Below, one piece after another: positions 13,486-23,737 of a DNA stretch of 64,000 nt. Position 1 is the first letter of the stretch, and each line of letters opens with the position of its first letter. The stretch is from Phycomyces blakesleeanus NRRL 1555(-) (taxonomy: Eukaryota > Mucoromycota > Mucoromycetes > Mucorales > Phycomycetaceae), in contig NW_017265143.1 in the NCBI RefSeq assembly GCF_001638985.1, forward strand, positions 124,001-188,000. The letters are read 5' to 3'. A program made the position numbers and the translations under genes. Below the pieces are notes generated by a model that did no database searches, was not told the DNA's origin, and was given only the letters and a program-made list of their open reading frames with translations.

Positions 13486-14730
13486 CAAAAGGCGGTTTAA
13501 GTAAAGTATACTGCTGTTATCTCATCACTTATAATAATAGAAACAATTTTAACTTTATTTGCTTTAATTCCATATTGCTCTACAACTTGAGAGCAAAGAC
13601 TTGTCATCAATTTGGGAGTTTTTAACTCTGACTCCTGAAGTTTCTTGGTTCCAGTTGGGCCATGATCTTTCAAACCAATCTCAACATAGCCTAATTAAGT
13701 TAAAGGATATCTGAAAGTAAGATCTGAACGGTCTGTAACCATTTGTTCCATTATGTCAATTGAGCCAAGTGCCCTTCTCATGTTCTTGTTATAGAATGAA
13801 GTAGAACTGGAAGAGTTGCTACAAAAAAAGGTATTTTAGAATTCAGAAATATAAACATAGAACCAAAACTCAAGTCTCAGAAGTAGCTTTTGATAACACG
13901 CTCTGTTGACTTGATGAACCCATACATATCCTGCAAGAGATCTTGTTCAGTTGGGAAGCTTTCAATACTGTCTTTATCCATAAATGGATTCAGATAGTTG
14001 AAGACACTTTCTCGATACCAGTATTCTTCTGGTTGATGTCGGCGGTTGCAAGAAATGTCTTGGAATACTTTGTCAATCGAGTCAAAGTCATTCTAAACAA
14101 AAAGTGAGATTCCAGAGTATGAAGAGATAAAAGGACCATTTGAGCTCACCTTTCCGTCCAAATTCATCAGCATAATGGTTAACGACTCTGGTAAAGCCTT
14201 CATTAAATTGGCCTTGCCGGTTTCTTTTTCGATTTCTTTAATTTCACTGGCTTAAAAATATCGGCCAATTTGTGGAATTGATATGCAAAATAAAAGAATG
14301 TAAAGGACTATTATGATAGTTAATAAAAGTATATATGCTACTACTTAATTATGTACTTACTGCTCAACAGAATAGTCTTTTGCTTTGTTATAAAGTACAT
14401 CCTCCATAGTAGTTTCCTCTTTCAAAACCAATCTTTCGATGATTTTTTTGTACGTATGCTTCATCAAAGTCTTGTCTTTTTCAGTTAATTTTTCTTCATA
14501 TTTGTATTTTGGGTTGGTTTTGTAGTTATTGATAATACACTGTGAAATTGCTTCTAGAAAACTGTTCAATTGAACCTGCTTTGTAGCTCCAGCCAAGTAT
14601 AACAATCCAGATGCGATTTCTAAATGTAATTGGTGTATATAAGCCAAGTTAAATATATATGTCGTGTCCCACCAGAAAATATCGGCCCCGTAGGATTAGC
14701 ATTTTTTTTTGGAAACTTTTAATATCAAAG
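13486..14730 (-). pseudogene. Decayed Mucorales-type gene of unknown function
   Basis: Several open blocks run in order on the minus strand. An upstream fragment (about 14730-14675) may splice at a GTGGGA donor into 14611-14361. That block joins 14246-14150 and 14092-13876 by good GT-AG junctions in frame. A TGA at 13876-13878 then ends the frame. Further down, about 13820-13500, comes another block with the conserved stretch GYVEIGLKDHGPTGTKKLQE, preceded by an in-frame TAA. I recall this block from large families of hypothetical proteins in Mucorales genomes; their function is unknown to me. The internal stops and missing segments argue for a pseudogene. The 5' half could still be expressed. 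Confidence 0.5.
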
Positions 14731-15588
14731 TATGATCCCTCAAAAAAAAGGGTAATTATATCCAAGCCAAAAGTGAGAAAAAGACACGGCAGTCTATCAT
14801 GCTATGAAATTTATTGAAACAACTATGGATGTTTTAGATAAACAGGGCAAGAAAGGAGTTTCATTGTGGTGGATAATTGCAGGATTTGCCGCTCTTATTA
14901 TATATATTTTTTGTTTTGTTTTGTTATAGAAACGTTTAACAAACATGGCCATAAGTCACTTTTCCTACTACTTTACTCACCGTTTTCTAATCTTATTAAA
15001 GTGTTTGACGATAATTATAGCCTTTCACTCCCAACAGTTACTATTGGAGCAACCTATAAATCTATCCACCAATATATATATATACATATATATTTATTTA
15101 CATATTCTAAGCTTGACTGTAAAATGGCGAACTTTAGGAAAATAAAAATCGCCCTTTCGTTTTTTAAAAACCGGCTTTTTGAAATGCTTTGTTAGCCGCC
15201 TTTTGACGTTGGAACAACTGTACATATATATATTTCAATATTTTTTTTCTCTCTCTCTAGGTAACATTTCTATAATCTTTTCAAATCCAAAGATGCTTCA
15301 AATCCAAAAATAGAAAGGTAAAGAAGAAGAAAGGAAGAAAAAATTGGTCCAAGACTATCTTGCATGCTATCAATTAAAAAGCCTACGATAGCACTTTAAA
15401 AACTATTTTTACTTGATGAAAAAGAAAACTTCTTGGGTTTATATTTGTTTGCAGTAGAAAACCAGCTAAAATAAGCGGCGCTTTTTTTTTGTTTTTTGTT
15501 TTCTATTCATATTATTATTTCATTATTTCATTTATACATCCTTAGGCTTAAAATTTTCATCCTGGAGGATTATACAAAGCCAGTAGAA
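14731..15588. other. Intergenic region upstream of pyruvate kinase
   Basis: AT-rich sequence with pyrimidine-rich tracts. A plus-strand frame around 14866-15195 gives only a low-complexity hydrophobic peptide and is not called. The last 200 bases are the likely promoter of the pyruvate kinase gene. Confidence 0.4.
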
Positions 15589-15597
15589 TATAAAAAG
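15589..15597 (+). promoter_or_regulatory. Possible TATA box of pyruvate kinase
   Basis: TATAAAAAG lies about 150 bases upstream of the pyruvate kinase ATG and is followed by a CT-rich stretch and the repeats of CATA leading to the start codon. Highly expressed fungal glycolytic genes commonly have a TATA box followed by a pyrimidine-rich tract. The assignment rests on position and motif only. Confidence 0.35.
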
Positions 15598-15749
15598 AAA
15601 CAATAGGCGATTTTTTTGTATAATGCATTAAACATCTCTCTTTCTCTTTTCTTTATATTTATCTTGTCTCCCAAAACAAAATACATACATACGTACATAC
15701 ATACATACATATAACACATAGCATATATAACATAGCATAATAATCAATC

Positions 15750-17519
15750 ATGCAACCAATGATCTTCTCAAAGCAAAAGGCTCCTATCCAGCATCACCTG
15801 GAGTGGGTCTCAAACATGGATGTTAATGTTGTAGGCAAAGCTTCCCGAAAAACATCAATCATTTGTACCATTGGTCCAAAGACAAACACAAAAGAAAAAC
15901 TAGTCGAGCTTATCGATGCTGGTATGAGTATCGTTAGAATGAACTTTTCTCATGGTGATTATTCCTATCACTCTTCTGTTCTCAATAATGCTCGTGCCGC
16001 TGGTACTGGTAAGTTTTAAATAAGTATAAAATGTATAAAAATAAGCGAGAATGAGAGCAAGAGCAAGAACGAGAGCAAGAACAAGAGCAAGAGCAAGAGC
16101 AAGAGAGAAATCTCTACTGCTCTTTTCTGTTTTTGGAAACATGACGTAGATTTCATTATTTTTTTAAAAAAATTATTCCTTATTAAGCTTGGCTATTTTT
16201 TTTATATATATATGTATAAATCAAATTATAAAGAGCGACCCGACAAGGCCATTGCAATTGCCTTGGATACTAAAGGACCAGAAATCAGAACCGGTGTTAT
16301 GCGTGATGGAAACGATATTCCTATCAAGAAGGGCCATGTTATGATCTTTAGCACAGACCCTCAATACGAGGGAATCTGTGATGACAAGGTCATGTATATC
16401 GACTACACCAACCTGCCTAAGGTCATTAATGTAGGCATGCCAATCTACGTGGACGACGGTGTCATGTCCTTCAAGGTACTCGAGAAGGGCAGCTCGCACG
16501 TCAAGGTCGAGGCCCTCAACAACGGAACCCTGTCTTCTCGCAAGGGCGTCAACTTACCCGGAACAGATGTCGATCTTCCTGCCTTGTCAGAAAAGGACAA
16601 ATCAGACCTAAAGTTTGGCGTGGAAAACAACGTGGACATGATCTTTGCGTCCTTTATCCGCCGTGGTCAAGATGTCAAGGACATCCGTCGCGTCTTGGGC
16701 GAAAAGGGCAAGATGGTCAAGATCATCGTCAAGATCGAGAACCACCAGGGTGTCAACAACTTTGACGAAATTCTTGCAGAGACAGACGGTGTTATGATTG
16801 CCCGCGGAGATTTGGGAATCGAGATTCCTTGCGAGCGTGTCTTTATTGCCCAAAAGATGATGATTGCAAAGTGTAACCTGCACGGCAAGCCTGTAGCCTG
16901 TGCCACCCAGATGCTCGAGTCAATGACCTACAACCCACGTCCAACGCGTGCAGAAGTTTCTGATGTGGCGAATGCTGTCCTGGACGGAGCAGACCTCGTT
17001 ATGCTCTCGGGAGAGACTGCCAAGGGAGCCTACCCAATCGAGGCCGTCAAGACGATGTCGAATACATGTGAGCTTGCCGAGTCAGTCATCTGCCATCCCC
17101 CCTTGTTCAACCAACTTCGAGCCCTCACGCCCTGGCCAACCGAGACCACTGAAACGATTGCATGTGCTGCCGTGTCTGCAGCAGCCGAACAGAATGCTGG
17201 GGCTATCCTCGTCCTCTCCCGTTCTGGCCAGTCTGCCCGCCTGGCATCAAAGTACCGGCCCTCTCAGCCGATTATCTTGGTCTCCAGAAACGACCAGGTT
17301 GCTCGCCAGTCACATCTCTATCGAGGCGTGTTCCCATTTGTTTACAAAGAAGATCACAAGGAGGATTGGCAGGAGGATGTTGAGGCAAGAATCAAGTGGG
17401 GAATTATGCAAGGCAAGAAGTTTGGTTTGGTCAAGTCCAATGATTCGGTCGTTGTTGTGCAGGGATGGAAAACTGGTGTAGGAAACACCAATGCGATCCG
17501 GGTATTGATTGCTCCTTAA
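15750..17519 (+). CDS. PYK1: Pyruvate kinase
   Basis: Two exons, 15750-16008 and 16234-17519, encode 514 aa, the usual length for fungal pyruvate kinase. The junction ACTG|GTAAGT ... TAAAG|AG restores a glutamate codon. The enzyme converts phosphoenolpyruvate and ADP to pyruvate and ATP in the cytosol, the last step of glycolysis. Visible signatures are [12 protein letters not shown] and RMNFSHG near the N-terminus, [10 protein letters not shown] after the junction, the K-x-E-N region, the metal-binding [10 protein letters not shown], and MLESM. The third-base GC content of the second exon is clearly higher than in the surrounding genes, consistent with strong codon bias in a highly expressed gene. 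The intron (225 nt) contains an imperfect GAGCAA repeat. Confidence 0.97.
16009..16233 (+). other. Pyruvate kinase intron with GAGCAA repeat
   Basis: The intron has a GTAAGT donor and ends in TATAAAG. Positions about 16045-16105 carry imperfect repeats of GAGCAA. The adjacent TA repeat brings an ATG (16212) into frame with exon 2, but the exon 1 splice gives the full N-terminal domain, so that ATG is not the start. Confidence 0.8.
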
Positions 17520-17824
17520 AAAAAATATGTATACTTTGTACATTAGAGGATAAAGAAAAAAAATGAATAAGCTTTTTTTGTGTATATATATTTATAAAGA
17601 TGTACACACACGCGCACGCGCATACATAAATACATACATACAAATACATAGATATATTATACATATGTATGCCTGTATGTCTGTGTGTCTGTGTGTATGT
17701 GTGCCTGTATATATATATATATATGATTTTATTTTCTGTATTGAATAAACACTAGAATATTTCTCAATATTATACTTTATATGTATACAACTCTACTCTA
17801 TATTTTATGTGTCTGTGTCTGTGT

Positions 17825-17883
<59 letters not shown>

Positions 17884-18267
17884 AGTTGAGTTGAGTTGAG
17901 TTGAGTCGAGTTGAGCACTCCTTGTTTAGACTAACAAAAATCTTTAATCTCGATATTGACCAAAATTTAAGCACCAAAGTTGTATTGTTGTTGAATTGGT
18001 TGCATGTTAAGCTTCTATCTTCTTGATTTCTAGTTTTACAGTGTAATTTTGAATTGGTCGTCTATGAATATAAATGATAGAAGATGTATTAAAGCCTTTT
18101 TTAAAATAACAAGAGAAAAGAGGTTGTTTTTATGTTTTTTGTTGTTGTTGTTGTTGTTGTTATTCTTTTTATGTATATACGTATTTACACATATATATTA
18201 TATTATATTATATTATATTATATTATGTTATGTTATGTTATATTATATTATAGATCGATACAATAAA
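17520..18267. repeat. 3' intergenic region with TGTGCC and GAGTT arrays
   Basis: This region lies between the convergent ends of pyruvate kinase and ARL1. Positions about 17808-17882 hold TGTGTC units passing into about ten TGTGCC units, followed at 17880-17915 by repeats of GAGTT. A (GTT)n run sits at 18140-18161 and a TTATA run at 18195-18250. These are separate microsatellites with no coding potential. Transcription terminators of both genes should lie here but no clear site can be chosen. Confidence 0.75.
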
Positions 18268-18448
18268 TCATTGTTTGTTTTCTTGAATAATGTTTACAAG
18301 CCTAATATAAATCAATCGAACCAAATCGAATCGAATTGAATAGAATAAAATAAAATTGAATCGAATCGAATCGAATCAAGCCAAACCAGTCAGTCAGCCA
18401 GCCAGCCAGTCAGTTAGTCATCCAGATCATATAGAATCCATGGCTTTT

Positions 18449-18489
<41 letters not shown>

Positions 18490-19484
18490 AAAGCCTTTCT
18501 TTTTTTTCCCTTTAGACTTACCAATCCAACCCTTCTGTCAATCCTTCTCCCTTGAGTGCACTTGTCTTGTAAATCGAGTATTGTCTGTTCTTGAGTGTAG
18601 ATAGTCCAAGAGCCTCTGTGACTTGTGCTGCTGAAAGTGCACCTTCCATGTCCTGCTTATTAGCAAATACCAACAATGCAGCATCCTTGAGTTCTTCCTC
18701 TTCTAGCATTGCGTGTAGCTCCTCTCTGGATGTCTGCATACGATCCTTGTCTACACTGTCAACTACATAGATAACTGCATCTGTATTGGAGTAATAACAA
18801 CGCCAATAAGGTCTAAGCATACACGCAAACACACACGCACACGCACACGCACACAAACATTAATGAATATCAACAAATATTTATACATATATATATATAT
18901 ATATACAGAAACGCACACGCGCACAATGAAACTGCCTTTTTGTAATTCTTTTTTAATTTACCTAATACTTGTCTGGCCTCCCAAATCCCAGACTTGAAAC
19001 TTGATGTTCTTGTAGGTAACGGTCTCGACATTGAATCCGATTGCTAATCATCAAGCATCATCAACATCATCATCAACATCATATTATTTTATATATATAT
19101 ATATATAAAGGTCGAGCAGGAATCCTAGTGAGCTTACTTGGAATAGTAGAAACAACTTCTCCAATCTGATATTTCCAGATTAGCCAATATGATTATAGTG
19201 TGGCCCAATTTCGTTTCATTACCTGTAGTCTGTAAAGAATTGTTGTCTTTCCTGCACCATCTAGACCAAGAATCAATATCCGGACTTCTTTTTCACCCCA
19301 GAGTCTTCCTAATACTTTGCTGAACAAGGCACCTGTTAGATGAATATTTGAATTAGTCATTGTTACTTTATTTATTTATTTTTTGGTTTGTTGTATTTAA
19401 TCCAACTCATTGGTCATTGTTAATTGCTCATTCGAATGTTCTTTTCTTTCTTTCTTTTTCATTATTATTATTATTTTTACCCAT
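18268..19484 (-). CDS. ARL1: ARL1, Arf-like small GTPase
   Basis: Six coding exons give 182 aa: 19484-19481, 19332-19223, 19165-19138, 19043-18962, 18812-18522 and 18301-18268. ARL1 is a Golgi GTPase that recruits GRIP-domain tethers. The product starts MG, keeping the myristoylated Gly2. It shows the P-loop GLDGAGKT (24-31), switch I Thr48 in TIPTIGFN, WDLGGQ (66-71), and the NKQD guanine-specificity motif. [14 protein letters not shown] and MLEEEEL fit ARL1 better than ARF1. The first coding exon is only ATGG; a tempting ATG at 19360 would read through the acceptor and lose Gly2. The last exon supplies [10 protein letters not shown], matching the expected C-terminal helix. Confidence 0.93.
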
Positions 19485-20893
19485 TGAATCGTTTATTATT
19501 ATACTTCTTTTGTTGAGTTTTTGAGTATGGAATCCAAGTAATCGTAAAATCCACACAAGTATTATATAGATATATATTTATTTATTTTGTTGTTATTCTT
19601 CTTTGTTCTATCTTGTATAAAGAGAGAGAGAGAGGCAAATAGACAGACAGACAGACTAACAGACTAACAGACTAACAGACAGACAGACAATTGCCTATAA
19701 TTGTGTGTGCGTGATAGTGATAGTGATACAAGAGGAACGCGATGGGCATTTTGTTTTCTTAGCGGCGACTTGAAAGCGAAATCTTTGGTTTTCTTTTCTT
19801 TTTTTTTCTTTTAGCGTCACCTAGCTTTCAACTGTGCGTCATCTGTACAGCTTATGTTATTTTATGTTTTTATATATCTATATTTGATTTATTTAGAGCC
19901 ACTAGTATTTCTTGTTTGATTATTAATATCCTCTGTATCTTTAAAGAATAATTGACTAATTCTTAATGATGATGATGATAATAATATTATTATTATTAAT
20001 TAATGTCTTATTTACAGTGTGCTTAAATGAATTAATGAATGAAGTAAGCGAGCTAGTGAATATGTAATTAATAGCGCATTTATGTGTACTTCTTTTTGAG
20101 AATATTACTACACCAAAATAACTAGCCAACTGGCTAACTATTACTATTACTATTTGCTTTAAAAGATAGATGTGGAAATAGAAATAGAAATGGGAATAAA
20201 TAAATAAAAAAGGGGGTAATCAAGTACAAGTACAAGTACAAGAACAAGTATAAGAACAAGTATAAGAACAAGAAAAAGGTGATGAAGATAAGGAAGGGGT
20301 AGGGGTAGTATATTCGATTATAGTTTCCTTCCCTTTTATTCTTGATTGCTGGTAAATACAAGTGATGAATATAGCATGTAGTTTATCAATTATGTAATAC
20401 CAATAAAGAAGTTATTTAGTACAAAGATATACATATAATAGCTATGTATTTATGCGTGTATATGTCTTATATTCATCTAGACAAAAAAGAAAATAGCCAA
20501 TAAATCTCAGTTGATATTTCCTTTCTTTAGTCTAATCAAATATATATATATCTATCTATCTACACACACAAAAGATAAAAAAAGATCTGCACTCACATGC
20601 AGATGTGTATATCAATTACAAGATCTAATTCTATTAGATTCTACAAATCTATTAAATAATAATACTAATAAAAATGATTCTTTTATTTATTTATTTATTT
20701 ATTTAAAGAAGATGAATTGTATGCATTTATTGAAACGAAATAAAAATAGAGAACTATAGAGCTAGAAGGAGATATGAAGAGAGATGTGAATGTGTGAGTG
20801 TAAGAGATGAAAAAAAAGGAGAGAAAGACAAAAGAGAAAAATAAAGTAAAGTAAAGTAAAAGCAATGAATGCATTGAATGTAGTGCGAGTGTA

Positions 20894-20943
<50 letters not shown>

Positions 20944-21053
20944 TGTTTGTGTGCATTGAACAAAAAAGAAGAAGAAGAAGAAGAAAAGAACGAGCAAACG
21001 AACGAACGAACGAACAAACGAACAAAGAGAAAGGTTATGAAAGAGATTTGAGT
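19485..21053. other. Intergenic region between ARL1 and the polyQ zinc-finger gene
   Basis: AT-rich with many simple repeats: AGAC/AACAG runs at 19641-19689, an imperfect ACAAGT array at 20221-20273, an ATTT run at 20680-20704, a GT run at 20894-20936 and an ACGA run near 20990-21020. No gene is visible. The 19485-19760 part probably holds the ARL1 5' UTR and promoter. Confidence 0.5.
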
Positions 21054-22485
21054 TTAGTAATTTGTCTCTTGGGGATGCCAGCCCGCAGGAGCAAGATGAC
21101 CCTGGAGAAGGGAGGCACGATGAAAATGGTCTTGATTGGAGCCGTACGATATAGCAAATGGAAATCCATTGTGTCGTGCAAAAGAGTGGTCAAATGTATC
21201 ATGAGGCCGAGAAGACATGGAGATCTGCTGTGCAGCTACGGCTGCTGCTGCTGCTGCCGCTGCTGCTGCTGCCGATGTTGATGCTGCCGATGTTGATGCT
21301 GATGTTGATACTGATGTTGATACTGATGATGTGGCTGTTGTTGCCGTTGTGGTTGATGATTGAATGTGCGAAGAAGATGATGATGAAGAAGATGAAGAAG
21401 AAGATCCAACCATTCCGTGTGAGTCGCGTTTTTCATGGGTCTTGATATGTTGAGTTAGGTTATCTGATCGAGCAAACGTACGTCCACAACCAGGGTAAGT
21501 ACATTCAAAAGGACGTTCGGCAGTATGGATGCGCTGGTGTCGTTTGAGGTGCTCGGGTCGCTTGAAACGTCTGTGACAGTCAGTGTGTTCGCACACATAC
21601 TGCTTCTGCCGCTCTTCCTCGCAACTTGATTGACCTACTTCCATCTCAGAGAATGAAGGCTCATAATGAGAAAACGCTTTGTTGGGTGTAGGTGAGCTTG
21701 TAGGTGGGTATGCTGCATGGAGCTGATGTTCTGTCTGGACAGCCTGGACTTGGGCTGCCTGTGCCTGTGCCTGTGCCTGTGCTTGTGCTTGTGCTTGTGC
21801 TTGTGCTTGAGCCTGTGCCTGTGCTTGAGCCTGTGCTTGAGCCTGTGCTTGCGCCTGTGCTTGTGCTTGTGCTTGTGCTTGTGCTTGTGCTTGCGCCTGT
21901 GCTTGTGCGTGTGCGTGTGCTTGAGCCTGTGCTTGTGCCTGGGCTTGTGCTTGTGCCTGTGCCTGTGCAGATGAGAGGTCATGGTTGAAATTAGATTCTT
22001 GCCGGACATCGGTCATAGAGACCGAACAAGGTCGATGCTGAGGCATTGGTGAGACGTGGTGTTCGAGAGCCTTTTTGGTGTGTGTGCGGAAGTGTGCATG
22101 GAAGTTGTCGGATCTAGAGAAGCGCTTACCACAGCCTGGGTGGTGACATTGGTGGGGGCGCTCTCCGGTATGGACAAACATGTGTCTCTTGAGATGCTCA
22201 TGGCGCTTGAAGCTCCAGTCGCATTCTGGTTGAGTGCATACATGCTTGTTTTGTTTGACTGGCTGGCGACGAGGAGAGACTGTACGCTCGGTCACAGAGA
22301 GAGATCGCTTCTGGAGGTGGATTGGCCAGAAAGAGTGATATTGATTGTTGTTATTGTTGTCGACTGTTTGATGCTGCTGTTGATGTTGATGCTGCTGCTG
22401 CTGCTGCTGCTGCTGATGATGTTGCTGGTGCTGTTGCTGGTGCTGGTGCTGGTGCTGGTGCTGGTGCTGGTGCTGCTGCTGCTGA

Positions 22486-22519
<34 letters not shown>

Positions 22520-22814
22520 GCTGCTGCTGCTGTTGCTGATGGTGTTGCTGTTGTGCTGTAGAACACGCTGACATGCGTCTGTCGGTGAATTGGTCAGGGT
22601 ATGGTGGATAGGAGAAGTTAAGATGGGCCATGTCCATTGAATATTTGCGCTTGAAGGAAGGGTTAGTCAGGGTTCCGGAAGGGGAGAGAGCCGGTGTCAA
22701 GGGTGGCGACAATACTTGGTCTGAATCTGAGCCGTGAGCACACGCTGTTGGGTACAACAAGGGGCGTGAGTTGGATAACTCTTCAAAGCAATAGTTGGCG
22801 GCACTCATTGTCAT
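21054..22814 (-). CDS. C2H2 protein with two finger pairs, polyQ and QA repeats
   Basis: A single uninterrupted frame from ATG at 22814 encodes 586 aa. It is one of only two genes here without an intron. Order: a Ser/Pro-rich N-terminus, a Gln/His tract at about 88-149, a finger pair at about 193-246 ([19 protein letters not shown], then [11 protein letters not shown]), a Gln-Ala array at about 283-357, a second pair at about 405-460 ([14 protein letters not shown], then [11 protein letters not shown]), then Ser- and Ala-rich runs. The FKR.EHLKRH plus F.RSDNL pairing resembles the fingers of fungal Msn2/Com2-like or Ste12-associated C2H2 modules. Two nearly equivalent pairs in one chain suggest an internal duplication. 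Likely a nuclear transcription factor with unknown targets. Confidence 0.85.
21745..21968. repeat. In-frame hexanucleotide array coding Gln-Ala
   Basis: Units are TGTGCC, TGTGCT and TGAGCC on the plus strand, which read CAGGC/CAAGC-type codons on the coding strand and give a Gln-Ala dipeptide run of about 75 residues with a few His and Ala interruptions. Codon variants are mixed, so the array is not a recent clonal expansion throughout. Length polymorphism between strains is expected. Confidence 0.85.
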
Positions 22815-23737
22815 GTAATAAAAAGGCAAATCAAATCAAATCAAAGCAAAGCAAATTAAATCAAATTAAATAATAATAAAATGAATCAAATAAACTGTAT
22901 GTATGTATATATTTTATATATATATAAATTAATATTAATATTTTAAAAATAAAAATTAAAATAAAAATTGAAAAAAATTAAAAAGAAAAGAAAAAGATTG
23001 GAAAATGAAAAGGTGTGGGGTCAGTAAAAGGGGAAAATTTTGCCCAAGCTATATAAACAAAATCTGAGGCCTGCTTTTGATACACGCACGCACGTTCATA
23101 TTTTTTTTATGTATTTACTTACGATATATTTATATATATATATACATATACATATATATACATATACGTATACATATACATATACATATACATATATATA
23201 CATGTACATATACAGATATATATATATATATACAGATATTTCAATAAGCTTTTTTTTATTCTTTCTTTCTTTGTCAACGTTGTCGATCAAAGGACAAGCA
23301 ATGTGCAAGATACCCAAAAGAGGATATATTGATTAAAAGGAGTTGAAGACTTCTGCATAAGATCGATTTCAAACAAATCCATCTTTAGAACTCATTGAGT
23401 TTAGCCAACTCCCCAAGTCTACAACAGCTAATAGCTAATAGCTAATAGCTAATGGTTAATAGTTAATGGCCAATGACTAATAGTTAACAGCAATATATAC
23501 TTTTTTTCTTTTTTCTTTTTTTTTGACTTGCTTTGCTTTATGTTTTTATTATATCAATTTACACAGCCATATATCTATATATCTATACACACACACATAT
23601 ATATATATATATATAATTTATCTATATAATCTATATATTCTTTAGACCCCCCCCCCTTTACAAAGAGAGAGAGAGAGAGAAAGAAAGAAAGAAAGAAAAA
23701 AGAAAACATAGAATAGAAATGCTCTTCGTCGTCATTT
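22815..23737. other. Intergenic region upstream of the polyQ zinc-finger gene
   Basis: The stretch is AT-rich with TA/CATA repeats (23130-23235), an 11-base C run near 23647 and GA/GAAA repeats just after it. It should contain the promoter of the zinc-finger gene and the 3' UTR of the methyltransferase upstream. No coding sequence is seen. Confidence 0.45.

Noticed and set aside
16212..16233. ATG at 16212 as the start of pyruvate kinase
   Set aside because: It lies in the intron's TA repeat; exon 1 at 15750 supplies the conserved N-terminal domain and joins in frame.
20754..21025. Several overlapping His/Thr-rich minus-strand frames
   Set aside because: They derive from a GT/CA dinucleotide run and flanking low-complexity sequence.
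22056..22571. Plus-strand frame opposite the polyQ zinc-finger gene
   Set aside because: It is the antisense of Gln/His codons (Leu/Val runs) and mirrors the real coding sequence.
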